From contig CAYQJS010000052.1 in NCBI GenBank assembly GCA_964417895.1, positions 1-38,080 on the forward strand: a stretch of 38,080 nucleotides of DNA. The letters are read 5' to 3'. Shown one piece after another: positions 1 to 6,579 of the stretch. The stretch is from CAYQJS01 sp964417895. Its GTDB lineage: Bacteria > Chloroflexota > UBA6077 > SHYK01. The notes beneath the pieces were generated by a model. The model did not search any database and was not told where the DNA came from. It saw only the letters and a program-made list of their open reading frames with translations. The stretch's first letter is position 1, and each line of letters starts with the position of its first letter. Position numbers and translations under genes: made by a program.

Positions 1-1112
1 AGCCACCCCGACTGGCTCGAGACCGTGGAGCTGAGTTTCCCGTCCGGGCGGACGGCGCGAGAGATCGTCGTCCGCGACGCGGCGCAGCTCCTCTGGATCG
101 TGAACCTGGGGTGCATCGACCTCAACCCGCACCCCGTGCGCGCCGACGACCTCGAGCATCCCGACGAGCTGCGCGTCGATCTCGACCCCGGCCCGGGCGT
201 GGGCTGGGACGATGTGCGGCGCGTGGCGCTGATCGTGCGCGACGTACTCCACGAGCACGGACTGCGCGGCTGGCCCAAGACCTCTGGATCACGCGGCATG
301 CACGTCAACGTGCGCATCGAGCGCCGCTGGACCTTCGACCAGGTGCGGCGCGCCGNNNNNNNNNNGCCCTCGCGCGCGAGGTGGAGCGGCGCGCGCCGCA
401 CCTGGCGACCAGCAAGTGGTGGAAGGAGGAGCGCCACGGCGTGTTCCTCGACTACAACCAGAACGCCAAGGACCGCACCACGGCGTCGGCCTGGTCGGTT
501 CGGCCTACGCCAGACGCGCGCGTGTCAATGCCGCTCGAGTGGGACGAGATCGCCGACTGCGATCCCGCGGCGTTCACAATGGTCACCGCCCCGGCGCGTC
601 TGGCCGAACGCGGCGACGCTTCGGCAGGGATCGACGCCGCGGCGGGATCACTCGACAAGCTGCTCGAGCTGTCCGCTGCACAGGAAGCCGCGGGCCTGGG
701 CGACGCCCCGTGGCCGCCGATGTACCAGAAGCAAGACGACGAGCCGCTGCGCGTCGCGCCCTCGCGACGGAAGGTCATCAGCGCCAAGGAGAAGGGCAGC
801 GGCCGCCGTCAGCCGACGCAGCCGCTCGTCACCGTCGCAAAGGCGGAGCACCGTGAGGAAGCGATGGCCGGCCTCGAACGGTGGAAGGCGCGCCATCCCA
901 GGGCCGCCGCGAAGCTGGAGGTGGACGACATCCTCGTCGACGCCATGCGCGGTCGCTGGACCGCCTGGTGGCGCATCCGGGTCAACCTGCGTCACGTTCC
1001 GGAGGGCGAACGCCCGCCCGAGGAAACGCCTGATCCTGACTACGATCCCTGGCGCGGCTGGGAGCCGCCGCCGCGCGGGTCGTGGGCGCCGAAGACCCGC
1101 TCGAGCTCGTAG
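1..1112 (+). CDS. ligD: LigD-type DNA polymerase/primase domain protein (5' partial, broken by assembly gap)
   Basis: Archaeo-eukaryotic-primase-type polymerase domain of bacterial NHEJ, which extends or fills ends before ligation. The reading frame is open from base 1 (HPDWLETVELSF), so the true start lies upstream of the window. The catalytic DLDPG motif is at about nt 178-192, GMHVNV at about 298-315, and DYNQNAKDRT with the following WSVR at about 450-500, all in family order. The 10-N gap at 356-365 splits the gene: frame 1 reads before it and frame 3 after it (ALAREVERRAPHLATSKWW). Both sides align with the family with almost nothing missing, so the frame change comes from the arbitrary gap length. 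The C-terminus is basic and proline-rich. Its 3' end overlaps the convergent ligase gene by 73 bp. There is no ligase or nuclease domain in frame, so this is a stand-alone polymerase working with the neighbouring ligase. Confidence 0.88.
   Translation, partial: PPRLARDRGAEFPVRADGARDRRPRRGAAPLDREPGVHRPQPAPRARRRPRASRRAARRSRPRPGRGLGRCAARGADRARRTPRARTARLAQDLWITRHARQRAHRAPLDLRPGAARXXXXALAREVERRAPHLATSKWWKEERHGVFLDYNQNAKDRTTASAWSVRPTPDARVSMPLEWDEIADCDPAAFTMVTAPARLAERGDASAGIDAAAGSLDKLLELSAAQEAAGLGDAPWPPMYQKQDDEPLRVAPSRRKVISAKEKGSGRRQPTQPLVTVAKAEHREEAMAGLERWKARHPRAAAKLEVDDILVDAMRGRWTAWWRIRVNLRHVPEGERPPEETPDPDYDPWRGWEPPPRGSWAPKTRSSS
356..365. other. Scaffold gap (10 N)
   Basis: Ten N bases inside the LigD polymerase gene. 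Flanking codons belong to the same conserved block (FDQVRRA then ALAREVERR), so the real missing length is probably about 2 bases, or 2 modulo 3, and not 10. Confidence 0.95.
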
Positions 1113-2164
1113 GCTGGCGTGACCTCCAGCTGATCGTAGCGGCAGTCTCGCGGGCGTTTGTCGGGACGCCAGCGGATGAACTGGGCAGCGTGGCGGAAGC
1201 GAGTCCCCTGCATATGCTCGTAGGCTACCTCGCAGACGCGCTCGGGCTTCAGCGGCTCCCAGCTCAGGACCTTGCCGCGATTCCACCGGCTGGTCCCGCC
1301 GGGCAGGCGCTGGCCCTTCGCGTTCCACTCCGACTGAGCGTCAGCCCAATCCCGCCACGGATGCCCTTCGAGCGCGTTCTCTCGTAACGGCGCCAGCTCC
1401 GAGACGAGCTGCTTGCGCACCGCGTTGGTGAACGCCGCGGTGACGCCGACGTGATGCAGCGTGCCCTCGTCGTCATAAAGTCCGAGCAGGAGCGAGCCGA
1501 TCATCGTGCCGGCGCCGTTCTTGTGCCAGCGGAAGCCGGCGATCACGCAGTCGGCCGTGCGCGCGTGCTTGACCTTGATCATGGTGCGCGCGCCGGCACG
1601 ATACGGCGCATCCAGACGCTTGGCCATGACGCCGTCGAGCCCCGCGCCCTCGAAGCGACGGAACCAGTCCTCTGCGAGTCCGCGATCGCGCGTCGCGGGC
1701 GAGAGATGCAGCGGCGGCACCGCGCCCGCCAGGACTTGCTCGAGCCGCTCGCGTCGCTTTGCGAGCGGCAGCTCGCGCAAGTCTTCGTCGCCTAGCGCAA
1801 GCAGATCCCACGCCACGAAGGACGCCGGGATCTGCTCGGCCAGAAGCTTCACCCGCGACGCGGCCGGATGGATGCGCAGGAGCAGCGCCTCGAAGTCAAG
1901 CCCGCCAGTGCCGGCGATGACGATCTCGCCGTCGACGATGCAGCGCTCGGGCAGCGCGGCGGCGAGCGGTGCGACGAGCTCGGGGAAGTATCGGTTCATC
2001 GGCTTCTCGTCGCGGCTCTGCAGCACGATTTCATCGCCATCACGAAACACCAGCGTGCGAAAGCCATCCCACTTGGGTTCGAACTGCCAGCCGTCGCCTC
2101 GGGGCAAGGCGCTCGCCGCCCTGGACAACATGGGCTGGAGCGGTGGAGCGACAGGCAGGCGCAT
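1040..2164 (-). CDS. ATP-dependent DNA ligase (LigC/LigD ligase-domain type)
   Basis: 374-aa ATP-dependent ligase that seals nicks and breaks, the likely NHEJ partner of the adjacent polymerase. Nucleotidyltransferase motif I is EPKWDGFR with the AMP-accepting lysine at residue 31. DGEIVI, FVAWDLL, LDGVMAKR and MIKVKHART follow in order as motifs IIIa, III, IV and V. An OB-fold region follows, with WNRGK and the family-typical RFRHAAQFIRWRPDK near the C-terminus. Length fits stand-alone LigC-type enzymes (about 310-380 aa). The ATG at 2164 opens MRLPVAPPLQPML, the usual ligase N-terminus, so the start is well supported. It converges on the LigD polymerase gene and the two 3' ends overlap. Confidence 0.93.
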   Translation of the reverse strand: MRLPVAPPLQPMLSRAASALPRGDGWQFEPKWDGFRTLVFRDGDEIVLQSRDEKPMNRYFPELVAPLAAALPERCIVDGEIVIAGTGGLDFEALLLRIHPAASRVKLLAEQIPASFVAWDLLALGDEDLRELPLAKRRERLEQVLAGAVPPLHLSPATRDRGLAEDWFRRFEGAGLDGVMAKRLDAPYRAGARTMIKVKHARTADCVIAGFRWHKNGAGTMIGSLLLGLYDDEGTLHHVGVTAAFTNAVRKQLVSELAPLRENALEGHPWRDWADAQSEWNAKGQRLPGGTSRWNRGKVLSWEPLKPERVCEVAYEHMQGTRFRHAAQFIRWRPDKRPRDCRYDQLEVTPAYELERVFGAHDPRGGGSQPRQGS

Positions 2165-2592
2165 GGCCCAATCCTACAGGCAGCAGCAAATCGCATAAAG
2201 TCCGGTGCAGCCGACAGGTGAACCAAAACCATCCGAGCAGCCAGTCCACTGATCCGCTCGCTGACAACCAGTGCGCCGGCACGAACCCGGGAAGAGGAAG
2301 CTCGAAAAGCTCAGCGCCGGTCGCGCCAGCGCTTCGCATGAGCTCAGCGGTCTCCCGCTGCTCATGGGAGCCGGCGCACTTCTCGCCGCCGGGGCGGTGC
2401 TCCTCGCCGGCCTTCTCGGCGTAACGCTGGTGCGCTCCGCTCGCCGCCGCGGCCAGCGCTCGTGAGACGCCGCGTAGACGGCGGTCCCAGCCGTTACCCT
2501 CCGCGCTTATACTTCCATTGTGTGCGGCGGGGTCGCGCTATCGTGCCACATCGGGCGAAAGCGCCGCAGCCTCGCCCGGAAAGGAGCAGAGG
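2165..2592. other. Intergenic region between ligase and tatA
   Basis: Divergent spacer of 428 bp that must hold the promoter of the (-) ligase gene and the (+) promoter for tatA. Apart from the weak small frame at 2271-2465 I see no RNA gene, strong terminator or recognisable operator. Confidence 0.5.
2271..2465 (+). CDS. Possible small single-pass membrane protein
   Basis: Open frame of 64 codons with a GTG start at 2271, or an ATG at 2364 giving about 33 aa. The predicted product has a basic N-terminal part, one hydrophobic segment (GAGALLAAGAVLLAGLLG, residues about 33-50) and a basic tail (RSARRRGQRS), which is a plausible membrane anchor. No clear ribosome binding site precedes the GTG. 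I do not recognise a family. It could be a chance frame in the 430-bp stretch between the ligase and tatA. Confidence 0.3.
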   Translation: MRRHEPGKRKLEKLSAGRASASHELSGLPLLMGAGALLAAGAVLLAGLLGVTLVRSARRRGQRS

Positions 2593-2784
2593 ATGCCATC
2601 GTTGGGTCCTACGGAGCTGCTCATCATCCTCGTCCTCGCCCTGGTCCTCTTTGGCGCGGGAAAGCTTGCGGACGTCGGCGGAGCCCTCGGCAGGAGCATC
2701 CGCGAGTTCCGGCGAGCTACGTCCGAGGACGACTCGCCGAAGAAGGCGTCGGAGGAGTCCGGAAGCCCACCTCGGGCCTCATAA
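2593..2784 (+). CDS. tatA: Sec-independent translocase protein TatA/TatE
   Basis: 63-aa TatA-type subunit, which forms the protein-conducting assembly of the twin-arginine pathway in the cytoplasmic membrane. The ATG at 2593 follows an AAGGAG ribosome site about 6-8 bases upstream and gives the canonical short N-terminus MPSLGPTELLIILVLALVLF. The membrane helix is about residues 5-22, the FGAGKL hinge follows, then an amphipathic helix (LGRSIREFRRA) and an acidic/basic serine-rich tail. Longer upstream starts in this frame would put about 25 extra residues before the membrane helix and are rejected. No tatC or tatB is nearby. Confidence 0.93.
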   Translation: MPSLGPTELLIILVLALVLFGAGKLADVGGALGRSIREFRRATSEDDSPKKASEESGSPPRAS

Positions 2785-2906
2785 CCGGCCCTGGCCGCTC
2801 GCCCGTCATCAGGGCTCGCGCCGACCGGCTCGTCACGCTCTCGCCACGGAGCCGGGCCGTCGCCTGCCGTGATCGGGCCACGTGCAGAACGAGGAGGAAA
2901 CCCAAC

Positions 2907-3716
2907 ATGACCCAGGCCCAGGTCCCACCTCTCCACAGCGCCCGCGGCCCCATGCCCACCGGTCATTGGATCGTGGCGGAGCCCAGCCCCCGCTGGCTCC
3001 GCGTCTTCTTTGGAGGCGAGACCGTCGCCGATAGCAAGCGAGTGATGCTTCTACGTGAGAACCGCGTGCTGCCCATCTACTACTTTCCCAGGCAGGACGT
3101 GCGTATGGACCTCCTGGAGGCGAGCGACCATCGCAGCCACGACGAACGCAAAGGAGACGCGGCTCTCTGGACGATCAGAGCCGGAAATAAGGTCGAGGAA
3201 GACGCCGCCTGGAGCTACGCATATCCAATCGCCGAGTGGCCCGAGATAAGCGACCACGTAGGCTTCCAATGGAGCAAGATGGACAAGTGGATGGAGGAAG
3301 AGGAAGAGGTCTTCGTCCATCCACGAGATCCCTACAAGCGGGTGGACGTGATGCCCAGCACCCGCCACGTACGAGTCGTCGTCGCGGGGCAGACGATCGC
3401 CGAGAGCCGGCGAGCGAGCCTCCTGTTCGAGACTGGGATGCCGGTCCGTTATTACCTGCCGACCGAAGACGTGCGCATGGACCTGCTCCAGCCGACGGAT
3501 ACCTCCACCCGCTGTCCCTACAAGGGGCTCGCATGCTACTGGACCGTCCGCGCTGGCGACCGGGCCGGCACGGACTTCGTGTGGAGCTACCAGAACCCGA
3601 TTCCCGAGTGCCCGAAGATCAAGGGCCTCATGTGCTTTTTTAACGAGCGGGTGGATGCCATCCACCTCGACGGCGAGCTGATGCCGAAGCCACAGACACG
3701 GTGGGCCTTGCCCTAG
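2907..3716 (+). CDS. Tandem DUF427 domain protein
   Basis: 269-aa protein made of two DUF427 (PF04248) modules. Copy 1 is at about residues 15-125 (motifs GETVADSKR, YYFPRQDVRMDLL, DAALWTI, AWSYAYP). Copy 2 is at about 150-260 (GQTIAESRRA, YYLPTEDVRMDLL, TRCPYKGLACYWTV, VWSYQNPIPECP). Only copy 2 keeps the family-typical CPYKG segment; copy 1 has DERKGDA there. Function is not established for the family. The ATG at 2907 sits 6 bases after GAGGAGGAAA. It is a soluble, probably cytoplasmic protein with no signal peptide. The gene follows tatA by 122 bp on the same strand. Confidence 0.85.
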   Translation: MTQAQVPPLHSARGPMPTGHWIVAEPSPRWLRVFFGGETVADSKRVMLLRENRVLPIYYFPRQDVRMDLLEASDHRSHDERKGDAALWTIRAGNKVEEDAAWSYAYPIAEWPEISDHVGFQWSKMDKWMEEEEEVFVHPRDPYKRVDVMPSTRHVRVVVAGQTIAESRRASLLFETGMPVRYYLPTEDVRMDLLQPTDTSTRCPYKGLACYWTVRAGDRAGTDFVWSYQNPIPECPKIKGLMCFFNERVDAIHLDGELMPKPQTRWALP

Positions 3717-3718
3717 CG

Positions 3719-3800
3719 GCCCTCACCCGCCCTTGGTCCTCCGGACCGGCGGCCGGCCTCTCCCACAAGTGGGTGAGGCCCGTGGCTGACCCCTCTCCCA
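3719..3800. repeat. Palindromic CCCTCACCC/GGGTGAGG intergenic repeat, interrupted by the mobile element
   Basis: GGCCCTCACCC at 3719-3729 pairs with GGGTGAGGCC near 3771-3780, with a second nested palindrome around CCGGACCGGCGGCCGG. It runs straight into CCCTCTCCCA (3791-3800), the left half of another repeat whose right half (GAGAGGGCTGGGGTGAGGG) lies at 6473-6491 beyond the inserted element. Confidence 0.6.
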
Positions 3801-3806
3801 TCGCAA

Positions 3807-3824
3807 TGGGCTTTGCGCAAGAAT
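3807..3824 (+). repeat. Left terminal inverted repeat of the mobile element
   Basis: TGGGCTTTGCGCAAGAAT, preceded by the TCGCAA target duplication. It differs from the right end by one base (G versus A at position 11). It ends 5 bases beyond the transposase stop codon at 3830-3832. Confidence 0.85.
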
Positions 3825-3829
3825 CCTAC

Positions 3830-5110
3830 TCATGCGAGTCGTTTTTGTGCAGGGGAGCGACTTTCTGTGCAGAAGGTGGACTCGATCCCAAGCTCGTAGA
3901 ACGATGCGATCAGCACGCAGATATTATGCGCCAGCACCTTGCAGATCGTCTCGTTGACCTGGGCCACGGGGGACTTGGAGCGGACTGACGCGCCGAATTT
4001 GCTTTTCACCATGAACATCGTCGTTTCAACGTTCGACCGCTTGTGGTAGTGGGCCAGAAACGTATCACGGTTGAAGTTGTAGAAGTGCCATGCCCGGCTC
4101 CAAACTTCATCCTGGGCGCGGCCTACACCAGTCGTCCGCGCCTTGAACGGAATGTACGCTGAGGCTCCGGCCGCCGCAATGACTCGCAGGTTGTTCCTGC
4201 TCGAATAGGCTTTGTCGGCCGACAGTTCTCTGATCTGGAACCTCTCTGCCGTGGCCGCGAGTAGATGGGGAAGCTGCACCGTGTCGGCGCTCTCGGTCGC
4301 GGTGGCGTAAACGGACGTGATGATGTTCGTCTTTACGCCCGTCATCAGGTGGCACTTGACCCATGCTTGCTTGCTGTGTTCCTTGCCGTACTTTTCGTCG
4401 TACCAGCGGTGATAGCTGGTAGTCGCAAAGCCGGTGCTGTCGGGGGCAAAGTCAACCTCGACGGCCGATAGAGGCGCTGCGCTGCGCTCCACTAGCTCCC
4501 GGAGCAATGGTGTAAGGGTGGGATCGGCAAGGTAGTTGCTGACCGAGTTGAAGTGGGGCGCGTGCTCGATCAGCCCGTGGTAGGCGGCTTCCCGAAGGTC
4601 CGTCGTGAATCGGCGGCTGGAAAAGCCCGAGTACACCTTGAACGTGGTCGCGAACGCCATGTCAGACAACGGGAGCCGTGGCCGGCCCATGCTCTGCTCG
4701 GGCTGCTCGACGGTCGCGCGCAGGTCGCGAAGCAGGACTACGAACTGGGCTTTCTCATTGGTCTGCGCGAGATTGTAGTTGCGCCAATCCTGAGAATAGC
4801 TGACCTTGACTTGCTTCGTCTCGGTCACCGTCTCAGTAACGGTTTCCGTCACCGAGCCGTCTGATTGAGTCTCGCGCTCAATCGTGAATCTGACGGCGAT
4901 CATGTGCTTACACGTCACCCGGCGCACTTGGTGGTCCGGACAGGTGCAGCTTTCGTGGTTGGGATCGAGGATGACGGTGTAGAGGCCGTGCCCGGACTGG
5001 GAAGGAACCTTCCAGCCGTTACCTTCACGGCGAATCCGGGCAGTCTCAGCGATTTGAAGGCCGCGCTGTTCTCGGGGATTCTCTGTCGTGCTAGAATCGT
5101 GCGTGGGCAT
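3830..5110 (-). CDS. SWIM zinc finger DDE transposase (IS4/IS5 superfamily-like)
   Basis: 426-aa transposase. The N-terminal SWIM-type zinc finger CTCPDH...CKH (Cys55, Cys57, Cys67, His69) is a likely DNA-binding module. A catalytic DDE core follows: VDFAPDSTGF (Asp224), SADKAYSS (Asp299) and KRSNVETTMFMVKSKFG (Glu362). The C-terminal NETICKVLAHNICVLI block is typical of this transposase group. Full length with no frameshift, so it is probably active. A threonine/glutamate-rich stretch (about residues 88-100) separates finger and catalytic core. The ATG at 5110 is the first good start; its upstream leader carries the tRNA-like gene on the same strand. The 3' end reaches to within 25 bp of the left terminus, as expected for an insertion sequence. 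Confidence 0.9.
   Translation of the reverse strand: MPTHDSSTTENPREQRGLQIAETARIRREGNGWKVPSQSGHGLYTVILDPNHESCTCPDHQVRRVTCKHMIAVRFTIERETQSDGSVTETVTETVTETKQVKVSYSQDWRNYNLAQTNEKAQFVVLLRDLRATVEQPEQSMGRPRLPLSDMAFATTFKVYSGFSSRRFTTDLREAAYHGLIEHAPHFNSVSNYLADPTLTPLLRELVERSAAPLSAVEVDFAPDSTGFATTSYHRWYDEKYGKEHSKQAWVKCHLMTGVKTNIITSVYATATESADTVQLPHLLAATAERFQIRELSADKAYSSRNNLRVIAAAGASAYIPFKARTTGVGRAQDEVWSRAWHFYNFNRDTFLAHYHKRSNVETTMFMVKSKFGASVRSKSPVAQVNETICKVLAHNICVLIASFYELGIESTFCTESRSPAQKRLA
3838..3872 (+). repeat. Left subterminal direct repeat (double TTTTTGTGCA motif)
   Basis: Two TTTTTGTGCA-like motifs spaced 21 bp apart, aligned without gaps to 6405-6439 at about 26 of 35 positions. It lies inside the transposase 3' coding end. 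It may be a transposase-binding site. Confidence 0.55.
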
Positions 5111-5175
5111 GGAGCCAATCCCTCCGTGTCTTGGGGTCGTGTCGGTGGCCTAATCACCGACCGCCCCTTAAATAG

Positions 5176-5249
5176 AGGCGGGGGCCAGATTCGAACTGGC
5201 GTCTCCGGGCTGCAAAACCGGCGCCTGAACCAGACTCGGCTACCCCGCC
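5176..5249 (-). tRNA. tRNA or tRNA-like gene inside the mobile element, anticodon probably TGC
   Basis: 74-nt cloverleaf on the minus strand. Acceptor GGCGGGG pairs perfectly with CCCCGCC. T8 and A14 G15 are present and the D-loop contains GG. A perfect T-arm GCCAG-TTCGAAT-CTGGC follows. The anticodon arm is CCGGT-TTTGCAG-CCCGG with a T-C mismatch at pair 31-39, which places TGC (Ala) at 34-36. A 9-base loop would instead allow GCA (Cys). The alanine-specific G3-U70 pair is absent (C3-G70 here), so identity is doubtful. CCA is not encoded. It may be a functional tRNA carried as cargo, a decoy, or a degenerate copy. Confidence 0.7.
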
Positions 5250-5258
5250 ATGTCATCG

Positions 5259-5300
5259 CAGAAGGGCGACTCTTTGCTTGCCGGCTGGGTCGCCCTTCTG
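5259..5300. repeat. 12-bp perfect inverted repeat beside the tRNA-like gene
   Basis: CAGAAGGGCGAC (5259-5270) and GTCGCCCTTCTG (5289-5300) enclose an 18-base loop. It lies 9 bases upstream of the tRNA 5' end and 134 bp before the divergent winged-helix gene. There is no T-run on either side, so an intrinsic terminator is unlikely. It may be a protein-binding operator or a structured leader. Confidence 0.6.
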
Positions 5301-5433
5301 CTTGCCCTATCCTAAACTAATACATCTGCGATTGTCAAGATGTATTTATCGCGAGAGACGGGGGCTGGCTCGCGTTGGTTGGGCAGCCAATCGCGTTATC
5401 CTGTATGATGTGGGCGATGAAGGAGGATACGAA

Positions 5434-6363
5434 ATGGCTACCACGAGAGCGCGCTCGCCCAACTATCCGACGCTGAGCCTTGAGGAGGCCGTGACGGCCG
5501 TCAATGCCATCCACGAGAAAGAGAAACGAGGCACGATCCCGTGGTCAATCGCAGCTAAGGCTATGGGGTACCAGGCCCTCTCTGGCCCCGTACGCTCGCG
5601 CATTGCTGCCTTGCGGCAATACGGCCTTATCGATGTCCAGTCGCAGGAACACTTGCGGATTTCCGACCGGGGCTACGACCTAATCCGGAGTCCCAAGAAT
5701 TCGTATGAATACACGGATGCTCTGCGGACAGCGGCCCTAGAACCGCCAATCTTTAAGGAGCTAGCTATCCGCATGCTGGATGCTTCGGATGAAGCGATAG
5801 CCTGGTGGCTTGAAAGAGAAAAGAAGTTCTCACCGGAGGGCGCACGACGTGTACTTCGTGCGTTCCGCGCGACGATGGCCTTTGCCAAACTTGACGATGA
5901 GCGATATGATGACGATGCTGTTCAAGATAAAGAGGACGGCACGGTGCAACAGAAGGGCGCGCGTCGCGACGCACCGCCACCGCCCCGAGGAACCATGCAA
6001 TACAGTTGGGCGCTGTCCCCGAGTATGTCTGCTGAATTGACGCTACGGGGTTCGGAGACCGTCTCGAAGAAGGCCCTTGACATTCTGAAGAAGCAGATAG
6101 AGCTGCTCATCGATGCGTTGACGGATGAGGAGCAGTCTCCCGGCAGCCAGCAGCCTACGGGTGCGCCTCCGACAACGGAAGCTCCTCGGGGCTCATCTAT
6201 CACGGCCGAAGCTCAAGAGCTTCTGAATCGAGTTGACGATGGCGGCGTACCGGCGTTTCCCACAGGCAATCTGAAACGGATTGCTGAGGAAAATGGTGTC
6301 TCTGTTTCATCTGCCATGACGCCGAACGAGATCATTGAGCAGATTCGGCAGCAGGCGGAATGA
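5434..6363 (+). CDS. Winged-helix-like protein of unknown function (SPNYP-type), transposon passenger
   Basis: 309-aa soluble protein. The N-terminus carries RSPNYPTLSLEEAV followed by a helix-turn-helix-like stretch (about residues 25-80: AAKAMGYQALSGPVRSRIAALRQYGLI). A second module, about residues 190-235 (MQYSWALSPSMSAELTLRG...KALDILKKQIELL), contains beta-strands and a helix, with a low-complexity linker after it. The C-terminal about 45 residues form a small helical domain. I recall this architecture from uncharacterised bacterial proteins, but no activity is known to me. The ATG at 5434 has an ideal AGGAGG 7 bases upstream; the longer frame from 5278 crosses the hairpin and is rejected. 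It is the only passenger protein of the element, transcribed away from the transposase. It may regulate the element or a host trait. Confidence 0.75.
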   Translation: MATTRARSPNYPTLSLEEAVTAVNAIHEKEKRGTIPWSIAAKAMGYQALSGPVRSRIAALRQYGLIDVQSQEHLRISDRGYDLIRSPKNSYEYTDALRTAALEPPIFKELAIRMLDASDEAIAWWLEREKKFSPEGARRVLRAFRATMAFAKLDDERYDDDAVQDKEDGTVQQKGARRDAPPPPRGTMQYSWALSPSMSAELTLRGSETVSKKALDILKKQIELLIDALTDEEQSPGSQQPTGAPPTTEAPRGSSITAEAQELLNRVDDGGVPAFPTGNLKRIAEENGVSVSSAMTPNEIIEQIRQQAE

Positions 6364-6404
6364 AACCACGAATCAGAGGAGTTCGAAGGACAATCGCCTT
6401 TTAG

Positions 6405-6439
6405 GCGCTTTTTGTGCAACCCACCGACTTTTTGTGCAG
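6405..6439 (+). repeat. Right subterminal direct repeat (double TTTTTGTGCA motif)
   Basis: TTTTTGTGCA at 6409-6418 and again at 6430-6439 minus one base of flank, same orientation and 21-bp spacing as at 3838-3872. A third related motif, TTCTTGTGCA, lies inside the right terminal repeat. Confidence 0.55.
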
Positions 6440-6445
6440 GTGGCT

Positions 6446-6463
6446 ATTCTTGTGCAAAGCCCA
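6446..6463 (-). repeat. Right terminal inverted repeat of the mobile element
   Basis: ATTCTTGTGCAAAGCCCA, the reverse complement of the left end with one mismatch, followed immediately by the TCGCAA duplication at 6464-6469. Confidence 0.85.
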
Positions 6464-6558
6464 TCGCAACGAGAGAGGGCTGGGGTGAGGGCCAACCCGG
6501 CCGGACCCATCACAGCAAGTTGAACGGGGCATCAGGTCATCGCTTGAAGCCACACGCC

Positions 6559-6579
6559 GCAGCGGCGGCTCGCCGCTGC
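6559..6579. terminator. Strong hairpin in the spacer before the cupin gene
   Basis: Perfect 9-bp stem GCAGCGGCG/CGCCGCTGC with a 3-base loop. No T-run follows, so it could be a factor-dependent or structural element and not a classical terminator. It lies between the element's right end and the cupin gene. Confidence 0.35.

Larger units (their letters stand above)
3807..6463. mobile_element. 2657-bp transposon with DDE transposase, tRNA-like gene and passenger winged-helix gene
   Basis: Terminal inverted repeats TGGGCTTTGCGCAAGAAT (3807-3824) and ATTCTTGTGCAAAGCCCA (6446-6463) match at 17 of 18 positions. They are flanked by an exact 6-bp target duplication, TCGCAA (3801-3806 and 6464-6469). 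Removing the element and one TCGCAA joins CCCTCTCCCA to CGAGAGAGGG, rebuilding a palindromic host repeat like the intact one at 12160-12200. Inside are a (-) transposase, a (-) tRNA-like gene and a (+) gene for a winged-helix-like protein. No inner copy of the terminal repeat was seen near the transposase start, so the whole 2.66 kb appears to be one unit. Codon use of its genes is less GC-rich than that of neighbours. Confidence 0.82.

Noticed and set aside
2520..2906. Long frame running from 2520 into the DUF427 gene, overlapping tatA
   Set aside because: The upstream part has no family similarity and lies antisense or out of frame to the clear tatA. The ATG at 2907 has a strong ribosome site and starts the conserved domain.
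5176..5249. Plus-strand tRNA-Cys reading (CTGCAAA loop)
   Set aside because: The plus strand lacks the TTC T-loop and D-loop GG in the right places. These are correct only on the minus strand.
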